A stretch of 33,144 bases of DNA from Nitrososphaerota archaeon (GTDB lineage: Archaea > Thermoproteota > Nitrososphaeria > Nitrososphaerales > Gagatemarchaeaceae), in assembly GCA_027886905.1 (NCBI GenBank), contig JAPCJO010000017.1, positions 1 through 33,144 on the forward strand. The letters run 5' to 3'. The translations under genes and the position numbers were made by a program. Each line of letters starts with the position of its first letter. Position 1 is the first letter of the stretch. Below the pieces are notes generated by a model that made no database searches, was not told the origin of the DNA, and worked only from the letters and a program-made list of their open reading frames with translations. Shown here one piece after another: positions 30,559 through 33,144 of the stretch.

Positions 30559-30816
30559 TTAGCGGTCTTTGGGCCTTGTCTTGACGACCAGCTTTATCGC
30601 CTGCTGACCCCCAACTGCCCTGAACAGCCTCATTCCATGCCTCTCGACGCCCGGTGGCGACCCCCCCGCCCTGGTGATGGGAAGGATTGGAGCATCGTGG
30701 CCCGCGAGTACCGAGGCGGCGACGATGACGGGGACCTCAGGCGTCATAATCGGCCTGGAGACGCTGAGAAAATCCGGCAACAGCTCCGACAGCCGCGCCT
30801 CGAGCGTTGGAGACAC
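30559..30816 (-). CDS. N-terminal part of the split CBS-domain protein
   Basis: 85 residues from the GTG at 30816 (VSPTLEARLSELLPDFLSV). The pattern EVPVIVAASVLAGHDAPILPI...GMRLFRAVGGQQAIKLVV resembles the opening CBS-like module of archaeal multi-CBS proteins. It stops at TAA (30559-30561) inside a hairpin (CCCAAAG/CTTTGGG) and the next frame continues the family-like sequence. The TATA-like GATATATGG at 30847-30855 places the start just before this GTG, with AAGGAG ahead of it. The TTG at 30846 sits in the TATA region and is not favoured. Confidence 0.5.
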   Translation of the reverse strand: MSPTLEARLSELLPDFLSVSRPIMTPEVPVIVAASVLAGHDAPILPITRAGGSPPGVERHGMRLFRAVGGQQAIKLVVKTRPKDR

Positions 30817-30846
30817 TCTCCTTGGGTTAAGAAAGCGGCTCCCCAA

Positions 30847-30855
30847 CCATATATC
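30847..30855 (-). promoter_or_regulatory. TATA box of the CBS-domain gene
   Basis: Minus-strand GATATATGG, about 31-39 bases before the GTG at 30816. The insertion element begins only 22 bases upstream of it, so upstream regulatory DNA has been displaced. Confidence 0.5.
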
Positions 30856-30868
30856 CTCGAGAGACGAT

Positions 30869-30876
30869 TCTCAATC
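30869..30876. repeat. Target-site duplication, left copy
   Basis: TCTCAATC, immediately outside the left inverted repeat and identical to 32907-32914. Eight bases is the duplication length of the IS6 family. Confidence 0.9.
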
Positions 30877-30937
30877 GGTTCTCCTAACTCCTCGGGACAC
30901 AGACTATCTTTGAGGGGACATTAACTGTCGGGACATG
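30877..30937 (+). repeat. Left terminal inverted repeat (61 bp)
   Basis: Outer 24 bases (begin GGTTCTCCTAACTCC) match the right end perfectly; the middle 20 bases are diverged; the inner 17 bases (TTAACTGTCGGGACATG, 30921-30937) are again perfect. Confidence 0.92.
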
Positions 30938-30945
30938 CATGGCAA

Positions 30946-31518
30946 TCAATCCTCCCGCAGGTTCATTACCCAATAGACAATCAGAACAAGCAGAATCGCG
31001 AGGAAGACGAAGGAGAGCAAGGCACGCGCGGCGGGAATTTGGGCGGCGGGTGTAAAGTAGCCAATGAAGGTGTCAGTAAGAGTCAGACAGGTTAAAAGAA
31101 GCAAGAAAGTTGTCAAGAACTCAAGTCGTCTGGACGAAGATTGGAGCTTCTTTGTCGTCTCCGACTGGGCTGTCGCAATCGGCACTAATTCCTTGGTCTT
31201 TTCGAGTTGGGCGTCAGATGATTGCTTGAGAGCCTGAACGCCCGACTCAAGTTTGGATGTTGTCTCCGCAAGTCTTTCGGTCGAATCGCCGACCGACCTA
31301 AGAAGATACGTAGTGTAAACTTCATGCAGGTATCTCGACCTTTGATAGAACGGCTCTTGACGCTGTTTGATGTCAAGATACCACTTCTCATTTAGGTAAT
31401 CACTCCGCTTGCCTTCATTTGAAGAACTTCTAATTTCCTCCTCATTTTGAGTAATTTGAGCTTCAACCTTTGCAAGTTCTGCTAACAGCGACTTGATGTT
31501 GTCTTCTTGCTCAGTCAC
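30946..31518 (-). CDS. Transposon passenger: coiled-coil protein with two C-terminal TM helices
   Basis: 190 residues, no family recognised. The first about 125 residues are highly charged and heptad-like (DNIKSLLAELAKVEAQITQN, STERLAETTSKLESGVQALK, LEKTKELVPIATAQSETTKK), predicting long coiled coils. Two hydrophobic helices follow (LTTFLLLLTCLTLTDTFIGY and ALLSFVFLAILLVLIVYWVM) and a short acidic tail, so it is probably anchored with the coiled coil in the cytoplasm. The GTG start (31518) lies inside the transposase end, giving an 8-base overlap, so it should be translated with the transposase. The stop is 8 bases from the left inverted repeat. Function unknown; not a transposition protein I recognise. 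Confidence 0.82.
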   Translation of the reverse strand: MTEQEDNIKSLLAELAKVEAQITQNEEEIRSSSNEGKRSDYLNEKWYLDIKQRQEPFYQRSRYLHEVYTTYLLRSVGDSTERLAETTSKLESGVQALKQSSDAQLEKTKELVPIATAQSETTKKLQSSSRRLEFLTTFLLLLTCLTLTDTFIGYFTPAAQIPAARALLSFVFLAILLVLIVYWVMNLRED

Positions 31519-32567
31519 CGAGGGTCATTTTTCTCTTTGACGCATTCTGTATTATTGTTATCCAGGGGTTCTCTCCTTCGACTTTAATGCCAGCGGCCTC
31601 GGCGGGTGTCTTCCCCTTCAGGCCCATGTGCGGTCTGATGAAGTTGTGGAAAATCTGCATCCCTCCTATCACGGGCGAGTCCTCCTTCTTGAGCGAGCGC
31701 ATGACCTTCTCCCTGTCCCTCCATTCCCCATTTTGACGCTCCATCTTATTGTTGTGAACTTGTCCGTCCATCTGAATCTCCCTGACATGGGCTGGGCTCG
31801 GCTCCTCTCCGTAGGGCGACCAGAACTCCTTCCGGTATGCGTCGTGGAAGTTGCCCGCTCCGTCGCTGATTAGCGTGTGAGGCTTCTTGCCCGCTCGCCC
31901 GATTGATTCCCTGAACATGGGTCTAACATCGTCCGTCCCCTTGTGAGTAGCGACTTGTTGGGCAATCCTGAATCGGGTCTCATCGTCCATCATCCCGAAG
32001 AGATACTTCATGTTGCCTCGAATCTTCACATAGAGTTCGTCCGTCCTCCATGTATTCCCGACTTGGGGCGTTATCTGGTCTACGTATTTCTCCATGAGAG
32101 CGACATACTTCTTCGTCCACTTGTAGACGCCCACGCCCGAAATCTTCACGCCCTTGAGCTTCATGGCGTTCGCGGTGAACTGGAAGGACATCCCGCTGAA
32201 ATACATCTGCATCGCCATTGTGACCGTCTCGGGAGTCGCCTTCATCCTCTCGAATCCGAGATTGATTGTGAACCGCTTCCCACAATCTCGACATGAGTAG
32301 CGTTGGAGGTCTCCATACTTGTTGTGTCTCAGGCCGTGCCTTACGATGCTCTCCGAGCCGCACCGGACGCACTTGCTCGCGTTGATTGGCTGGATTACGA
32401 CTGTTTCCGCGACCTTCTGCCTCAGGGCGAGGGAGAGCCTTACGGCGTGAATGTGTTTGCAATCGAGCCCGCGATGCTGGTTGTCAGGACATGCACAGGC
32501 CCAGCCATATTCGGTGGCGAGTTACGGAGGTTACGAAACGGACAGAGAAGATTTGGTTCAATTTCAT
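31511..32567 (-). CDS. IS6-like DDE transposase with N-terminal SWIM finger and zinc ribbon (apparent frameshift)
   Basis: The catalytic part (ATG 32245 to 31511) has the DDE triad in IS6 context: RTDELYVKIRG (Asp69), LISDGAGNF (Asp128), NNKMERQNGEWRDR (Glu169), ending FHNFIRPHMGLKGKTPAEAAG. The frame stays open 92 codons further upstream and encodes a SWIM-type CACPD...CKHIHAV finger and a CVRC...CRDC zinc ribbon, but has no usable start codon there and meets TAA at 32522-32524. The likely start is an ATG at 32567 (KLNQIFSVRFVTSV) in another frame, so a single-base shift near 32525-32540 is needed. Either the transposase is inactivated, the shift is programmed, or the sequence has an error. 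Confidence 0.85.
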
Positions 32568-32614
32568 CCTTGGTGGTCAAGTTCAATGCCCTGAGAGATA
32601 CGCGGGTTTCCCCG

Positions 32615-32899
32615 ATGGGTGGTATGCCGAGTAGGCCCCTGCATGAGCGATTCGTCGGTTGTTGCACTTCGTGCTCGTGGATTGGAGGCCAGTGTCGTTC
32701 TCCGATGAATGCCGCCTACCAAGTCGCGCATCATTCGAAAGAAACTCATCCTGACGATGAGGGGGTTGTGGGTTATGTTCGGAAGATTAAGGTCAGGAAG
32801 CTCAAGCCATCAGATACTCCTATGAGAAGGGGCAAACTCTCAACTCATGTCCCGACAGTTAACGCCCCTTCGCGGAGCGTCCGTGTCCCGAGGAGTTAG
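32615..32899 (+). CDS. Transposon passenger: small Cys/His-rich protein
   Basis: 94 residues from the ATG at 32615 (or 91 from 32624). The core CCTSCSWIGGQCRSPMNAAY then AHHSKETHP gives Cys and His spacing like a treble-clef or zinc-finger motif, followed by VVGYVRKIKVRKLKP and a basic tail that runs into the right inverted repeat. Possibly DNA-binding. It is divergent from the transposase (about 50 bases between starts). The overlapping opposite-strand frame (32564-32749) is Arg/Thr-rich and less protein-like. Confidence 0.6.
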   Translation: MGGMPSRPLHERFVGCCTSCSWIGGQCRSPMNAAYQVAHHSKETHPDDEGVVGYVRKIKVRKLKPSDTPMRRGKLSTHVPTVNAPSRSVRVPRS

Positions 32900-32906
32900 G
32901 AGAACC
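32846..32906 (-). repeat. Right terminal inverted repeat (61 bp)
   Basis: Reverse complement of the left repeat: inner 17 bases at 32846-32862 and outer 24 bases at 32883-32906 are perfect matches, with 20 diverged bases between. Confidence 0.92.
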
Positions 32907-32914
32907 TCTCAATC
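32907..32914. repeat. Target-site duplication, right copy
   Basis: TCTCAATC, identical to 30869-30876, directly after the right inverted repeat. Confidence 0.9.
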
Positions 32915-33019
32915 CCTGACAATCATATCCCGACAGAGCAAGAGAGAGGCGCCTTTCCCGACCGTGAGCTTTGAACAAGCGCCCGGTTTTTGCGAGCCCT
33001 TCGGATTGAAGCCTCGGCT

Positions 33020-33144
33020 CTACTCGTTGTCTATGAACTCGGAGGCCTTCGGCGCCTCCTCTGGGAGGCCTTTGCGCTTCCTGATCTGGGCGACGATCAC
33101 CGGGAGCATGTTGGTCGGCACCGCCTGCCAGAGCTTGAAGTAGG
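33020..33144 (-). CDS. fusA: Translation elongation factor EF-2, C-terminal end (5' part off window)
   Basis: The last 41 codons of a minus-strand gene: YFKLWQAVPTNMLPVIV, then AQIRKRKGLPEEAPKASEF and a short acidic end, stop TAG at 33020. The IRxRKGLP segment followed by Pro and a final Glu-Phe matches the C-terminus of archaeal EF-2, the ribosomal translocation GTPase. Only domain V is visible, so the assignment is from a short but distinctive tail. The insertion element landed about 105 bases downstream of its stop. Confidence 0.8.
   Translation of the reverse strand, partial: YFKLWQAVPTNMLPVIVAQIRKRKGLPEEAPKASEFIDNE

Larger units (their letters stand above)
30877..32906. mobile_element. 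Complete IS6-like insertion element with passenger genes (2,030 bp)
   Basis: Bounded by 61-bp imperfect terminal inverted repeats (outer 24 and inner 17 bases perfect, middle 20 diverged) and flanked by a perfect 8-bp duplication TCTCAATC. Inside: a DDE transposase with a long zinc-binding N-terminus (minus), a coiled-coil two-TM protein overlapping its stop (minus) and a Cys/His-rich small protein (plus) ending inside the right repeat. It is visibly less GC-rich than the chromosome around it. It is longer than typical IS6 elements (0.7-0.9 kb) because of passengers and the extended transposase. Identical duplications suggest a recent insertion, though the transposase appears frameshifted. 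Confidence 0.92.

Noticed and set aside
1-33144. CRISPR arrays, rRNA and tRNA genes.
   Set aside because: No regularly spaced direct repeats, no rRNA-like blocks and no T-arm/acceptor combinations were seen.

Overview
The window looks like a GC-rich archaeal chromosome segment. It carries an Orc1/Cdc6 replication initiator, a PAC2-family proteasome-chaperone homologue, a MIP18/DUF59 protein, DUF1614 and AIM24 proteins, all three AmmeMemoRadiSam genes, an Lrp/AsnC-type regulator and the C-terminus of an archaeal-type EF-2. Most genes start 22-35 bases after an A/T-rich TATA-like box in otherwise GC-rich DNA, which suggests leaderless or near-leaderless transcripts, often with TTG or GTG starts. 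I would guess a Nitrososphaeria/Thermoproteota-like lineage, but no marker here fixes the phylum.

Layout. 1-1855 (-): the 5' part of orc1/cdc6, interrupted in its Walker A loop by a 354-residue LAGLIDADG intein. 1977-5484: rhomboid protease, zinc-type MDR dehydrogenase, OsmC-like protein, an unknown protein and a VIT1/CCC1 transporter. 5491-9924: M20 deacylase, orphan ABC ATPase, PAC2 protein, MIP18-like protein, a DUF151-like protein and two small unknowns. 9944-15353: HypE-like AIR synthase, small membrane protein, a MoaD/ThiS-like gene coupled to an Asp-box propeller gene, a two-ended CxxC protein, DUF998-like and TMEM175-like membrane proteins, and a VOC protein. 15505-21470: a 65-aa protein under a palindromic operator, then the AmmeMemoRadiSam neighbourhood (amrS, membrane protein, marR, memo, AMMECR1), DUF1614, and a DUF21/CBS protein.

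21663-26687 holds unknowns, a frameshifted SRPBCC gene, an orphan phage-type tail-tube (gp19-like) gene, a squalene-cyclase-like repeat protein, an NTF2-like protein, AIM24 and a small alpha/beta protein. 26792-30816 holds an Ada-like alkyltransferase, a roughly 570-bp stretch rich in inverted repeats (candidate structured RNA and/or small gene), an Lrp/AsnC regulator, a 44-aa membrane peptide, a cNMP-binding protein and a CBS-domain gene split by an apparent frameshift.

30877-32906 is a complete 2,030-bp insertion element. It has 61-bp terminal inverted repeats and a perfect 8-bp target duplication (TCTCAATC). It encodes an IS6-like DDE transposase with an N-terminal SWIM finger and zinc ribbon, plus two passenger genes: a coiled-coil/two-TM protein overlapping the transposase stop, and a Cys/His-rich small protein on the other strand. 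The window ends in the 3' end of EF-2 (-).

The best leads are the passenger-carrying insertion element, the Orc1 P-loop intein, the orphan tail-tube gene and its same-frame neighbour, the AmmeMemoRadiSam cluster, the MoaD/Asp-box pair and the hairpin-rich stretch at 27.7-28.2 kb. Three genes (SRPBCC, CBS, transposase) look frameshifted, so read-level errors should be excluded.
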